Source: Bacteroides congonensis (lineage in GTDB: Bacteria > Bacteroidota > Bacteroidia > Bacteroidales > Bacteroidaceae). From it: a stretch of 64,000 nt of DNA. The notes under the pieces were generated by a model. It worked only from the letters and a program-made list of their open reading frames with translations. It was not told the DNA's origin and made no database searches. Below are positions 25,892-33,289 of this stretch, piece by piece. Where the stretch lies: assembly GCF_900130125.1 (NCBI RefSeq), contig NZ_FQXY01000011.1:1492748-1556747 (forward strand), read 5' to 3'. Both the position numbers and the translations under genes were made by a program. Each line of letters opens with the position of its first letter. The first letter of the stretch is position 1.

Positions 25892-27355
25892 TTATTTTAG
25901 TCGTAATCCACCCGTAAACCGTCTGCTTGCCGGACTGCTGACACTCTTCTCTATCTTGAATTGTGCTTTTGATGATTTATCTTCCTCTTCCTCTTCTTGC
26001 GGTGGATAAGTGCCTTCGATAACTCCAATTGCAACTTTTAATAGTCTTTCATTAGGGTCACCAAATGGCAGGAATTCACTATAATTGGTAACTCCGTCAA
26101 TGCTTGTTTCACTGACTTTTAGCTTGTCGTTAGGTACGATAGCTCCCCAATCGTCGTGAGTGGAATTATAAACCGTGCAGACTACCGGATTCACAGACCA
26201 TCGGAATTCTTCATTGATGAACTGTTCCGTTGCCACAGTTTGTCCTTTAGTGGAACTACCGATAGTTGCAATAGGATAACTGTCTTTCAGGAAAAGACTT
26301 CTGATTAGCATTTCCGGTGCTCCGGCAGTTGTTGAGCTGGTGATGGCATATAGGCTGGACTGATTTAAATTAACACCGGTTTTCAATACGTCGGGGTCAA
26401 AGTTAATAGTGGCATCTTTATCCCTGTTTTTATCATTGTATTCCAGATAAGCCATAGGCTCGTTTAATCGGGCGCTTGAAGTTAGGATTGTGCCTAAGAG
26501 TTGGACGCAATCTAATGAACCACCGGCATTATATCGCAAATCGAGTATAACATGTTCCACGCCCGCTGCCAGAAACTCTTGTGAAACTTTACGCAATTCA
26601 TTGTTGTATTTCTCAGGTTCGGTTTTGGTTCCGGCAGTGAAGCTGTTGTACATTAGGTAACCAATTATAGTAGTGCTCTCGGGCGGAGATATGATTTTAT
26701 ATTCGTGTACCGGATTATCTTCCACAACTCGTGCGGCAGGTAGTTTTTTTGTTATACCGTTAGGTATTACCTTATATACATATTTTTCTTCTTCTTTATT
26801 TCCTTCTTCTGTATCAGCTTTTGTTTTATCTCCTTCTTCTACCTTTACTTTCTCCCATATTCCCATCACCAAATCCCGAGCTTCTGTTCCTTGCAACAAT
26901 TTAGTTTCATATTTCTTACTGATATAAGAAGTGTCTACTTTCATAATCCAGTCGCCACGTACTAGTCCGGCTTGTGCTGCTGGTGAACCGGGAATTACAT
27001 AAGTAATCAACGCATTGTAAGCTGTATCAATGTCTGCGCTTCTGACAAGTGAATAATCAAAGCCATACGTAGGCAGTGGAGTTTCCATAATGGAATCCAC
27101 GAATGAATAACTATCGTTCTTTGATTTTACTTTAGATAAAAACTGGTCAGGTTCCAGAAACAGGTTTACATCATTATAGGAAGGTAGTTCCTGATACCAC
27201 AGATAGTTCTGTTGCATAATATCCAACAACCATGTATCCAACGCTGTTTGGTGGGCATACTCCGGCCAACGGTCGACACCGCAGGAGAAAAAGCCGCTGA
27301 TAAATACGATAACCAGGGCAGGTATGAGGATTATCTTTCTTAATTTTGTCATCAT
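25892..27355 (-). CDS. S41-family C-terminal processing peptidase homologue, lipoprotein, probably inactive
   Basis: 488 residues from the ATG pair at 27355/27352; the TTG at 27376 falls in the -7 box. A lipoprotein signal ends FFSC. A PDZ domain (about 105-200) contains an acidic Glu/Lys-rich insert, and a tail-specific-protease domain follows (HVILDLRYNAGGSLDC). Where active S41 enzymes have ASASE with the nucleophile serine, this protein has AGAPE (Gly345), and where they have T-x-G-K with the general-base lysine it has TKGQ (Gln372). This suggests a binding or chaperone role rather than proteolysis. Lys370 nearby is the only candidate substitute. Confidence 0.85.
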   Translation of the reverse strand: MMTKLRKIILIPALVIVFISGFFSCGVDRWPEYAHQTALDTWLLDIMQQNYLWYQELPSYNDVNLFLEPDQFLSKVKSKNDSYSFVDSIMETPLPTYGFDYSLVRSADIDTAYNALITYVIPGSPAAQAGLVRGDWIMKVDTSYISKKYETKLLQGTEARDLVMGIWEKVKVEEGDKTKADTEEGNKEEEKYVYKVIPNGITKKLPAARVVEDNPVHEYKIISPPESTTIIGYLMYNSFTAGTKTEPEKYNNELRKVSQEFLAAGVEHVILDLRYNAGGSLDCVQLLGTILTSSARLNEPMAYLEYNDKNRDKDATINFDPDVLKTGVNLNQSSLYAITSSTTAGAPEMLIRSLFLKDSYPIATIGSSTKGQTVATEQFINEEFRWSVNPVVCTVYNSTHDDWGAIVPNDKLKVSETSIDGVTNYSEFLPFGDPNERLLKVAIGVIEGTYPPQEEEEEDKSSKAQFKIEKSVSSPASRRFTGGLRLK

Positions 27356-27373
27356 AAAAAGCTTTTCACTGTG

Positions 27374-27381
27374 CAAATGTA
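27374..27381 (-). promoter_or_regulatory. -7 box (TACATTTG) for the S41 homologue
   Basis: Exact TAnnTTTG match on the - strand, 18 bases before the ATG pair. Confidence 0.6.
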
Positions 27382-27460
27382 GGAAATACTTTGCTTATCT
27401 ACCACATTTATGGTATAAAAATGCCTTTAATGTGTGATTGGCTGTTAGCAGATATAGCCT

Positions 27461-27468
27461 TATTTTTG
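27461..27468 (+). promoter_or_regulatory. -7 box (TATTTTTG) for mnmA
   Basis: Exact TAnnTTTG match 40 bases before the ATG at 27509. A TTGG lies about 20 bases upstream as a possible -33 element. Confidence 0.6.
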
Positions 27469-27508
27469 CAATATCAAAGTTATCAATAGGTATTAAAAGA
27501 TTTTTTGA

Positions 27509-28576
27509 ATGGATATAGCTGCATTATTATCAGGAGGTGTCGACAGTTCGGTTGTCGTGCATCTCCTTTGCGAGCAAGGATACAAGCCGGCTCTTTTTTA
27601 TATCAAGATAGGCATGGACGGTGCGGAATATATGGACTGTTCGGCGGAGGAAGATATTGAACTGTCTACCGCTACTGCCCGAAAGTACGGTCTATCTCTG
27701 GAAATCGTTGATTTACACCGGGAGTATTGGGAGAGTGTGGCAGCCTATGCCATTGATAGAATCCGGCAGGGATTCACGCCGAATCCTGATGTGATGTGCA
27801 ATAAACTTATTAAGTTCGGTTGCTTTGAACAGTGTATCGGAAAAGATTTCGACTATACAGCGACCGGTCACTACGCTACCACATTAGAGCGTGACGGTCA
27901 AACCTGGTTGGGTACGGCAAAAGACCCCGTAAAAGACCAGACCGACTTTCTAGCACAAATTGATTACTTGCAAGTCTCTAAACTGATGTTCCCTATTGGT
28001 GGATTCATGAAGAACGAAGTGCGTGAAATTGCCAATAGGGCAGGATTACCGAGTGCAAGGAGAAAAGACAGCCAAGGAATTTGTTTTCTCGGAAAGATAA
28101 ATTATAATGATTTTGTCCGTCGTTTCCTTGGAGAGAAAGAGGGAGCGATTATAGAATTGGAAACTGGAAAGAAATTGGGTACCCATCGCGGCTATTGGTT
28201 CCACACTATCGGACAGCGAAAGGGACTTGGTTTGAGTGGTGGCCCCTGGTTTGTGATAAAGAAAGATATTCAGGAGAATATTATCTATGTATCTCGAGGG
28301 TATGATGTGGAAACACAATACGGCAATGAATTCCGAATGCATGACTTCCATTTCATTACCGATAATCCCTGGGAAGGACAGGACAAGGAATTGGATATTA
28401 CTTTTAAGATTCGCCATACTCCTGAATTTACCAAAGGAAAACTCATACCGGAAGGAGAGAACCAATTCCGTATCTTATCTTCCGAAAAGTTGCAGGGCAT
28501 TGCTCCGGGACAGTTCGGAGTGATTTACGATAAAGAGGCAAGAATCTGCATGGGAAGTGGGGAGATTATCTGTTAA
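27509..28576 (+). CDS. mnmA: tRNA-specific 2-thiouridylase MnmA
   Basis: 355 residues. The ATP-pyrophosphatase P-loop LSGGVDSSV is near the N-terminus. The catalytic cysteines lie in NPDVMCNKLIKFG and DSQGICFLGKINY, and HRGYWFHTIGQRKGLGLSGGPWFV begins the central beta domain. It puts sulfur on U34 of tRNA-Lys, -Glu and -Gln, accepting it from a cysteine desulfurase or relay. Bacteroides genomes often carry more than one MnmA paralogue, so this may not be the only copy. It converges with the LuxR-type gene at 28607. Confidence 0.95.
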   Translation: MDIAALLSGGVDSSVVVHLLCEQGYKPALFYIKIGMDGAEYMDCSAEEDIELSTATARKYGLSLEIVDLHREYWESVAAYAIDRIRQGFTPNPDVMCNKLIKFGCFEQCIGKDFDYTATGHYATTLERDGQTWLGTAKDPVKDQTDFLAQIDYLQVSKLMFPIGGFMKNEVREIANRAGLPSARRKDSQGICFLGKINYNDFVRRFLGEKEGAIIELETGKKLGTHRGYWFHTIGQRKGLGLSGGPWFVIKKDIQENIIYVSRGYDVETQYGNEFRMHDFHFITDNPWEGQDKELDITFKIRHTPEFTKGKLIPEGENQFRILSSEKLQGIAPGQFGVIYDKEARICMGSGEIIC

Positions 28577-28606
28577 ATAGTTATGGAGGAAGATTGAAGG
28601 GTAGCG

Positions 28607-29266
28607 TCAGATATAATATTCCGCCAAATCCACAATCCCCGCTCGCATGGCATACTTGGTTGCTTCATGCACATTATTCACCCCCAACTTACGAAAGATA
28701 TTTTTGCGATGACTGTTTATCGTATGAAAGCTAAGTTTTTTTTCTGCCGCAATCTCCTTGGTCGTTTTTCCTAATGCGATTTCTTTTAGAATATTCTTTT
28801 CCGTCTGCGTCAGCAAATGGTCGTCTACGGCAGATGCCGCCATCGGAGAAGTGGCGCCGGAAAGTAATAGATTGCTGACATGATTACAGATATATCGCTG
28901 TTTGCGGGTAGCGCATTGGATGGCAGTCATGATTTCCTCTTTGGAGTTATCTTTCATCACGACTCCGAAAGCCATGCTGCTGAACAGAATCTGACGAAGA
29001 AAATTAAGACTAAGCTCGTCAGAGAACAGAATCCAGTCGGCTTCCTTAAACCTCTCTTGCAGTACAATCAGTTCGTCTGCTCCGGCAAAGTCGAATAACG
29101 TATAATCCAGGATAATCACCGCTTGCGGATACAATCGTAGTTGCTGAATCAGTTCAGCCTTATTGTCAGCTTCTAAAAGGGTGGATATATCCTTTTGCTT
29201 GCTTAGCAGAAACATCATTCCTGCCTTGCTGATATCTTGATTGTCTGCGATGATAAATTCTCTCAT
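28607..29266 (-). CDS. NarL/FixJ-type response regulator with LuxR helix-turn-helix
   Basis: 219 residues. A receiver-like N-terminal domain (about 1-120) has IIADNQDIS (acidic pocket), IILDYTLF (likely phospho-acceptor Asp54) and a conserved Lys in VVMKDNSKEE. The LuxR DNA-binding domain is at about 148-210 (LTQTEKNILKEIALGKTTKEIAAEKKLS and HTINSHRKNIFRKLGVNN). No sensor kinase gene is adjacent, so its partner is unknown. Its likely promoter overlaps the upstream terminator. Confidence 0.9.
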   Translation of the reverse strand: MREFIIADNQDISKAGMMFLLSKQKDISTLLEADNKAELIQQLRLYPQAVIILDYTLFDFAGADELIVLQERFKEADWILFSDELSLNFLRQILFSSMAFGVVMKDNSKEEIMTAIQCATRKQRYICNHVSNLLLSGATSPMAASAVDDHLLTQTEKNILKEIALGKTTKEIAAEKKLSFHTINSHRKNIFRKLGVNNVHEATKYAMRAGIVDLAEYYI

Positions 29267-29298
29267 GGTTTAATGGACTAACGGACGGATAAATAAAA

Positions 29299-29344
29299 AA
29301 CTCCGCTACAAATGTACGCATTTTGCGCGATTTGTAGCGGAGTT
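29299..29344 (-). terminator. Terminator of the DUF4251 gene
   Basis: 15-bp perfect stem (29299-29313 with 29330-29344). The A-rich stretch at 29291-29300 gives the T tract on the - strand. A -7 box for the next gene lies inside it. Confidence 0.85.
29309..29316 (-). promoter_or_regulatory. -7 box (TACATTTG) for the LuxR-type regulator, within a terminator stem
   Basis: Exact TAnnTTTG match 42 bases before the start at 29266. Its bases overlap the far arm and loop of the terminator hairpin. Confidence 0.5.
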
Positions 29345-29367
29345 ATGATAAGATTCTTGTATTCCGG

Positions 29368-29958
29368 TTACCAGGAACGTCCTTTGAAGATGTTTGACTG
29401 GTCGAGCGGAACGATATTTCCGTTCAGTGTCAGGTTATTGTTACTGAAGTTAGGGCTGATTGTAACTGAAGCATTGTTGTTTCCACTGCTCATGGTGATA
29501 AAGACTTGAGCCGAAATACCGATGCCTTGAACACTAAATGAACAGTTCACATTTCCTTTCTTGTCTACATTCATCTTCATATCTGAAGAATTGCCATCCA
29601 CTGTAACACCACCGATACCGTTAGGGCCGGGATAAGGAGTGTTGAAAGCAGTCTGTACAGTAGCTCTGTTGCCATTCATCAGAACGAAGTTGGTGTTTGA
29701 AGTCACAAACGCACTCATGCCATTGCGGAAGATTACTTGATTGGCTTCCAATACGAATTGCTTGTTCTTCAAAGCCTGTACAGCTTGCTGATAGGCTGCC
29801 ATGTCCTGCACCTCTTCTTCGGCGCGGAGTTTTGCTCTTTCCGCATCTCTTTGAGCTTTTCTTTCTGCGCGGCGTGCTGCTGCGTTACTTTCCTGTGCAT
29901 ACATCATCGTGCTTGCACTCACTAATACTAATGCTAATAATGCAATAAACTTTTTCAT
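29368..29958 (-). CDS. DUF4251-family secreted protein
   Basis: 196 residues from the ATG at 29958, which begins a clean signal peptide (MKKFIALLALVLVSAS, cut after YAQ). The longer frame to 30069 overlaps the antiporter gene and has no signal. After the signal there is an Arg/Ala/Glu-rich charged helix (AARRAERKAQRDAERAKLRA, about 26-50), then a beta-rich domain with FVLEANQVIFRNGMSAFVTSNTNFV. This is the Bacteroidetes DUF4251 type, periplasmic, of unknown role. Confidence 0.82.
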   Translation of the reverse strand: MKKFIALLALVLVSASTMMYAQESNAAARRAERKAQRDAERAKLRAEEEVQDMAAYQQAVQALKNKQFVLEANQVIFRNGMSAFVTSNTNFVLMNGNRATVQTAFNTPYPGPNGIGGVTVDGNSSDMKMNVDKKGNVNCSFSVQGIGISAQVFITMSSGNNNASVTISPNFSNNNLTLNGNIVPLDQSNIFKGRSW

Positions 29959-30025
29959 AACTTTTTTTTGTTTAGGTTTAATACGTTGTCCGTTTATTGC
30001 AAAAACAAAGTCTATGCCAGATTGT

Positions 30026-31453
30026 TCATGAACGCCTTGCAATTTTATATCCGATGGCTGCAACGGCAATACTCATTAAAGGGCTGATAATGTTGAAAAA
30101 ACAATAGGGTAGATACACAAGTGTCGGCACACTCAGGATTGTAGCCTGGGTCATTCCGCAGGTATTCCATGGAATCAGCACGGATGTAACGGTTACTGAA
30201 TCTTCCGTAGTCCGGCTCAGCAAGCAACTTTCGTATCCTTTTTTAGCATAAATATCCCGGAACATATTACCGGTAAGAATGATACTGATATATTGGTCGG
30301 CAGTTGCCAGGTTGAGAAAAAGACCGGAGCAAACCGTTGCAGTCACCACACTGACTGTCTTCTTCATGAAGCGGACAAAGATGGAAGTGATACTTCCCAG
30401 CATGCCACTCGCTGTCATTGCTCCGCCAAAACACATGGCGCACAAAATCAACCAGACGGTATTCATCATTCCGGACATACCGCGCGTAGCAATTAAATCT
30501 GTCAGAACGGCATTGTCAGAATGCAAATTTGTCCCTCCATAGACAGTCATCATCAGACCTTTAAACAGAGAATCGGCACCGGAAGTCATCATCCCTGAAA
30601 TCTCCCGCAACAAATCCGGCTGAAAAATTAAAGCAAAAATACCGGCCAGCAATGTAGACAGGAATAAAGTAATAATGGAAGGAACTTTCCGGGCAATCAA
30701 TATTCCCGTTGCCACAGGGACTATCAATAGCCAAGGGGTGATATGAAACTTCTCATTCAATGCGGCTGCCACTTCCATGATATGCTGCGTATTGCTTGCG
30801 TCATGCGAGAATCCCGCTACGGTGAAAATAATCAGCGTGATAATGAGGGAAGGAACGGTCGTTATCATCATATAGCGGATATGCCTGAATAGGGGAGTAT
30901 CTGTTACGGAAGCAGCTAATATGGTCGTTTCCGATAGAGGTGAAACCTTGTCTCCAAAATAAGCACCGGAGATGATGGCTCCCGCAATCCATCCATCCTC
31001 AAATCCTTGTGCTCTGCCGATACCCATCAATGCGATACCGATGGTAGCAATTGTCGTCCACGAACTACCGGTCATGACGGAGATGAGTACACAAATGATG
31101 CAGGTAGATGCGAGGAAGAAACTGGGATGAATGATTTGCATTCCATAATAAATCAGAGTAGGTACTATGCCGCTAATCATCCATACACCGCTTAGTGCAC
31201 CGATAATGAGCAGGATAATGATAGCTGTTGTCACTCCGGCCACATTGTTGGTAATTGCTATCTCGTAATCTTTCCACGGAATTTTGTAAAAAGCCATACC
31301 GATAAGGATGCACACAGCGGTAGTGCTAAGTAATGATACTTGGCTTCCACCACTCAGGGCATCACTGCCGAAAGTGTGAATAGTGGCCACTAACATTAAT
31401 ATGAGTACGATAATCGGTATCAGCGATACAATAGGGGAAGGAGCTTTTCTCAT
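30026..31453 (-). CDS. nhaC: NhaC-family Na+/H+ antiporter
   Basis: 475 residues with about 11-12 hydrophobic segments. Family motifs are visible: MTGSSWTTIATIGIALMGIG and GAYFGDKVSPLSETTILA in the middle, and TEDSVTVTSVLIPWNTCGMTQATIL near the C-terminus. It exchanges protons for sodium (some relatives exchange malate/lactate with sodium) across the inner membrane. A clear -7 box lies upstream. Confidence 0.92.
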   Translation of the reverse strand: MRKAPSPIVSLIPIIVLILMLVATIHTFGSDALSGGSQVSLLSTTAVCILIGMAFYKIPWKDYEIAITNNVAGVTTAIIILLIIGALSGVWMISGIVPTLIYYGMQIIHPSFFLASTCIICVLISVMTGSSWTTIATIGIALMGIGRAQGFEDGWIAGAIISGAYFGDKVSPLSETTILAASVTDTPLFRHIRYMMITTVPSLIITLIIFTVAGFSHDASNTQHIMEVAAALNEKFHITPWLLIVPVATGILIARKVPSIITLFLSTLLAGIFALIFQPDLLREISGMMTSGADSLFKGLMMTVYGGTNLHSDNAVLTDLIATRGMSGMMNTVWLILCAMCFGGAMTASGMLGSITSIFVRFMKKTVSVVTATVCSGLFLNLATADQYISIILTGNMFRDIYAKKGYESCLLSRTTEDSVTVTSVLIPWNTCGMTQATILSVPTLVYLPYCFFNIISPLMSIAVAAIGYKIARRS

Positions 31454-31506
31454 GCTGAATTCTATAACGCTTTATTTATTATTTGGCTGATGTTTATTTT
31501 TGACTG

Positions 31507-31514
31507 CAAAGATA
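31507..31514 (-). promoter_or_regulatory. -7 box (TATCTTTG) for the NhaC gene
   Basis: Exact TAnnTTTG match, 53 bases before the start at 31453. Confidence 0.62.
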
Positions 31515-31608
31515 CAATAAATAAAGTGGAATTTTTGTGCATTGCGGGATAGAGCAATAAAAATTATTATAAGTTTATATTTTCTTGGAATATAGGCAGG
31601 TGTAAGCG

Positions 31609-32043
31609 TTAGTCAAGAATTGCCTTACGTCTTAGCCACCAATAACGGATAAAGAGTATTCCGGTGAGAATCAGTGCTATGGACAGTCCTGTGTAAAATA
31701 CAGAAATGAAACTGTCCGGCAACAGGCGGAGACTTCGGATGGTGATTCCCAAAGAAATCATGAATATCATCACTATCCAGCTTTTTACGTCGAAGAAAGA
31801 GAAAGGACAGTTACGGGTTTCTTTCTTTTCTTCAATCCGGCGGGTATGTTTATAATAAAGTCTTCTGAAAATCAAGATAAAGAATAATAAGAAAACAACA
31901 GTTGCCTCTCCAATTTTGAACATCCACTCTTGAGAGCTGTTCAGCCAAGTCACAATTCCTATTCGTAAGATGTTGGCACCGGCGATAATCCAAACAGTGC
32001 CGGCGGTGATTAGTAAGATTTGCTTGTTAACTCCGTATTTCAT
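31609..32043 (-). CDS. Small membrane protein of unknown function (4 membrane spans)
   Basis: 144 residues with four hydrophobic stretches (about 9-31, 44-62, 90-107, 115-134) and a basic loop (YYKHTRRIEEKKETRN) between spans 2 and 3. No family is recognised. It lies 45 bases downstream of the MFS gene on the same strand and may be cotranscribed. A 10-bp inverted repeat sits directly before its start. Confidence 0.7.
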   Translation of the reverse strand: MKYGVNKQILLITAGTVWIIAGANILRIGIVTWLNSSQEWMFKIGEATVVFLLFFILIFRRLYYKHTRRIEEKKETRNCPFSFFDVKSWIVMIFMISLGITIRSLRLLPDSFISVFYTGLSIALILTGILFIRYWWLRRKAILD

Positions 32044-32057
32044 TGGCTTTTTTTTGT

Positions 32058-32080
32058 AATAAACGGTTTGACCGTTTATT
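32058..32080. repeat. Perfect 10-bp inverted repeat before the 144-residue membrane protein
   Basis: Arms AATAAACGGT and ACCGTTTATT enclose 3 bases. On the - strand it is followed by an A run rather than T, so it is not a normal terminator of the MFS gene. It could be an operator or a hairpin controlling translation of the next start at 32043. Confidence 0.5.
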
Positions 32081-32088
32081 TTGTTGAC

Positions 32089-33264
32089 TCATTTCTTATA
32101 GAAAAGCGTAATTAATAAAGAAATCACAGTTAAAATGACTCCGACACCAATGACACCGTGCCAACCATACAGTTGCCAGAAACTACCGGCAAGGAATGTT
32201 CCCATAGACCCGCCTATAAAGTAAGTTGTCATAAAGACGGTGTTGATACGGTTCGAAGCGCGGGGAGAAAGCTCGAAGATACTCGTCTGATTACTAAGCT
32301 GGATGCACTGCATACCTATATCAATAATGATAATGCCGGCAATAATACCTATATATGTACTTTCTCCCACATAAAACAGCAACCAGGCGAAAAGAATTAA
32401 TCCGCAGCCGATAAAGTTGAAGCGGCGTACACCTACCTGTTTTACGTATCTTCCTACAAAAGATGCCGTCAACGCACCGGCTACTCCGCAGAGTCCCAAC
32501 AGTCCGATGACGTCGCTAGTGGCGAAGAATGGAGCTTGCGCCATCTTGAATGCCAGGCAAGACCACATGGCTAGAAGGGAGCCGAAGTTCAGCGCTGCCC
32601 GGATGGAATAAATGCGTAGTTGCGGAAACTCTTTTACCAAAGCTACCAGGGATTTCATCAGGTCGCTGTATTTCCCTTTGAAATTGGTCTGGATATCGGG
32701 AAGGACTTTCAATACAATAATCGCGCAGACCAACATCATGCCGGCGGCGATATAGTACATTTCACGCCACCCGAACAGTTCGCCGACGAATCCGCTGACG
32801 ACGCGTGAAGCCAGTATGCCGGTGAGCAATCCTGAAAGTACGATTCCTACGTTCCTGCCTTTGTGTTCGGGACGTGAGAATTGGGCGGCTATGGGAATGA
32901 ATATCTGCGGAATCATGGAACAGGCTCCCGTAAGGAATGAGGCAACAAGTATCAGGTGGATGTTATGCGTCAGGGCAATAGTCAGCAGGGAGAATATCAG
33001 GACGGTAAAGTTGGCGAGTATGATTTTCTTCCGTTGGCACAAATCACCTAAGGGGGTGATAAACAACAGTCCGGCTGCATAGCCAATCTGTGTGACCATG
33101 GCAATCAGGTTGGTTCGGAACTCTGATATGCCAAGTTCATGGCGTATCATATTCAGAAGAGGTTGGACATAATAGATGTTGGCTACCGAGATACCCGCCA
33201 CAATAGCAAGTGTCCAGAGGATAGACGCCGGTAGTCCCCCGTTTTCTTTTAATGGCTGTTTCAT
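32089..33264 (-). CDS. MFS transporter
   Basis: 391 residues from the ATG at 33264; the longer frame overlaps pbpC and lies upstream of the -7 box. Twelve hydrophobic segments are visible. The MFS signature between spans 2 and 3 reads GLLFITPLGDLCQRKKIIL. The type resembles drug or sugar efflux permeases related to YgaY/Bcr-like members, with no substrate evidence. The -7 box is so close that the transcript may be leaderless. Confidence 0.88.
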   Translation of the reverse strand: MKQPLKENGGLPASILWTLAIVAGISVANIYYVQPLLNMIRHELGISEFRTNLIAMVTQIGYAAGLLFITPLGDLCQRKKIILANFTVLIFSLLTIALTHNIHLILVASFLTGACSMIPQIFIPIAAQFSRPEHKGRNVGIVLSGLLTGILASRVVSGFVGELFGWREMYYIAAGMMLVCAIIVLKVLPDIQTNFKGKYSDLMKSLVALVKEFPQLRIYSIRAALNFGSLLAMWSCLAFKMAQAPFFATSDVIGLLGLCGVAGALTASFVGRYVKQVGVRRFNFIGCGLILFAWLLFYVGESTYIGIIAGIIIIDIGMQCIQLSNQTSIFELSPRASNRINTVFMTTYFIGGSMGTFLAGSFWQLYGWHGVIGVGVILTVISLLITLFYKK

Positions 33265-33268
33265 GCCG

Positions 33269-33276
33269 CAAAGATA
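33269..33276 (-). promoter_or_regulatory. -7 box (TATCTTTG) touching the MFS start codon
   Basis: Exact TAnnTTTG match with only 4 bases between its last G and the ATG at 33264. Confidence 0.55.
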
Positions 33277-33289
33277 ATAAAATAGATGC

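Noticed and set aside
32058..32080. Terminator of the MFS gene
   Set aside because: The hairpin is followed by A rather than T on the transcribed strand; kept only as an inverted repeat.
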